Origin: Bacteroidales bacterium
GTDB taxonomy: Bacteria; Bacteroidota; Bacteroidia; Bacteroidales; VadinHA17
DNA: 33,522 nucleotides
Assembly (NCBI GenBank): GCA_003141415.1
Contig: PLLX01000159.1
Coordinates: 5,533-39,054, forward strand
Reading direction: 5' to 3'
Part shown: in pieces, positions 32,717 to 33,522 of the stretch
Layout of the letters: each line of letters opens with the position of its first letter
How positions within the stretch are numbered: the stretch's first letter is position 1
The notes under the pieces: generated by a model
Told to the model about the DNA's origin: nothing
Seen by the model: only the letters and a program-made list of their open reading frames with translations
Databases searched by the model: none
Translations under genes and position numbers: made by a program

Positions 32717-33522
32717 ATGAAAAAACTCATTACAGCATTTCTTTTTTTAGTCCTGTTACTACAACCGGTTTTATCTCAACAAGATCCACTGTCGAGTCAA
32801 TATATGTTCAACACTCTTACATATAATCCGGGGGTGGCTGGTACTTCAGGAATGATCTGTGCCACTGCGATGAATCGCCAGCAGTGGGTCGGATTTAAAG
32901 GTGCTCCTGCAACAACAGTCTTCAACATTAGTGCCCCTGTTTCGCTTTTCGGCATCAAAAGCGGGGTGGGATTGGTTGTTGAAAGCGATAATATTGGTTT
33001 TGATAAAGACATAAACCTTTCTGCAGCTTATTCCTATCTTATGGATCTTGGAGCCGGGAAACTAGGTATCGGGATAAATCTGGGCATGCTGAATACAACA
33101 CTTACTCCCGATTGGCAGATACCTTCAGGTGATACATTTACACCCGTGTCAGGTGATCCTTTGATACCCGAAAACAAAGAGAGTTATGTTGCTTTTGATG
33201 CAGGTCTTGGTCTCTATTACAAAACCGATAAATATTACGGATCACTCTCAGTCACACATATTAACCAGCCAATAATTAAGTTTAGTAAAGGTACACCCTA
33301 TATAAGCAGGCATTACTATCTGACGGGTGGATACACTTTGCAACTACCAAATCCATCGCTTGAATTAATCCCCTCCGTTTTTGCTTTCAGTGATGGAAAA
33401 GTGGTTCAGGTTACAATAACTTCATTGATCAGATACAATAAAAAAGTATGGGGAGGCGTTTCTTACAGAGCCGGAGATGCGTTGATCGGAATTGTAGGAT
33501 TGGAACTTTTTAATGGAATCAG
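32717..33522 (+). CDS. porP: PorP/SprF-family type IX secretion outer-membrane protein, 3'-truncated by the window edge
   Basis: The frame is open from the ATG at 32717 to the last base (268 codons plus two bases). It begins with a clear signal peptide (MKKLITAFLFLVLLLQPVLS, then QQDP). The PorP/SprF opening follows (DPLSSQYMFNTLTYNPGVAG, about 23-42), then NRQQWVGFKGAPATTVFNI (about 50-68) and alternating beta-strand segments of an outer-membrane barrel (GVGLVVESDNIGF, LSAAYSYLMDLGAGKLGIGINLG, AFDAGLGLYYK, YYLTGGYTLQL). An in-frame ATG at 32690 would put nine extra residues before the signal peptide, so 32717 is preferred. In Porphyromonas porP opens the porP-K-L-M-N operon, so those genes are expected just past the window. 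Paralogues are common, so core PorP or a SprF-type partner cannot be told apart. Confidence 0.88.
   Translation, partial: MKKLITAFLFLVLLLQPVLSQQDPLSSQYMFNTLTYNPGVAGTSGMICATAMNRQQWVGFKGAPATTVFNISAPVSLFGIKSGVGLVVESDNIGFDKDINLSAAYSYLMDLGAGKLGIGINLGMLNTTLTPDWQIPSGDTFTPVSGDPLIPENKESYVAFDAGLGLYYKTDKYYGSLSVTHINQPIIKFSKGTPYISRHYYLTGGYTLQLPNPSLELIPSVFAFSDGKVVQVTITSLIRYNKKVWGGVSYRAGDALIGIVGLELFNGI

Overview
The window reads as chromosomal DNA of a member of the Bacteroidota, most likely Bacteroidales or a near relative. Three things point there. It carries type IX secretion system (T9SS) genes at both ends (porW/sprE and porX on the left, a porP/sprF-family gene on the right). It has families almost confined to the phylum (DUF4270 lipoprotein, DUF4954 beta-helix protein, HU-CCDC81/SPOR protein, short glycogen-synthase-like protein). 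Its upstream regions carry Bacteroidota-type promoters (TTTG/TTG, about 20 bases, TAnnTTTG). No rRNA, tRNA, CRISPR array, phage, transposase or resistance gene was seen. Genes are densely packed and nearly all are housekeeping or cell-envelope genes.

Layout. 1-5842 (+): the 3' part of porW, porX (ATGA overlap), tsaE, then an alanine-dehydrogenase-family gene with its own promoter. 5846-6760 (-): an LD-carboxypeptidase. 6966-8999 (+): metG, divergent from the carboxypeptidase across a spacer holding a large imperfect hairpin. 9133-10095 (-): an HU/SPOR envelope protein. 10312-16393 (+): a tight six-gene nucleotide-sugar operon (wbpE, wbpD, wbpB, wbpA, galE, rfbB). 16403-22519 (-): a run reading glycogen-synthase-like, DUF4270 lipoprotein, glmS, DUF4954. 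22520-22865: the only intergenic stretch over 300 bases; it holds a degenerate tandem repeat with a perfect 10-bp hairpin. 22866-26523 (+): panC, panD, a UPF0104-type membrane protein and radA. 26577-28928 (-): a class A penicillin-binding protein. 29049-32530 (+): topA and an arginase-fold protein without its metal ligands. 32717-33522 (+): a porP/sprF-family gene cut by the window end.

How the genes fit together. PorW, PorX and the PorP-like protein are T9SS machinery or regulation. The WbpA-B-E-D enzymes convert UDP-GlcNAc to UDP-2,3-diacetamido-2,3-dideoxy-glucuronate. In Porphyromonas gingivalis this route feeds the sugar that links T9SS cargo to anionic LPS. No WbpI-type 2-epimerase lies in the cluster, so the predicted product keeps the gluco configuration that the linking sugar needs. 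GlmS, encoded just across the convergent junction, makes the glucosamine-6-phosphate that feeds UDP-GlcNAc. The window may therefore hold both a T9SS and part of the supply route for its cargo anchor; the second half of that statement is inference.

The most unusual items are the Wbp/T9SS association, two or three apparent pseudoenzymes (the short glycogen-synthase-like protein, the arginase-like protein, and possibly the altered alanine dehydrogenase), and a set of dispersed C-run/G-run elements in the spacers. I did not find an obviously new multi-gene system.
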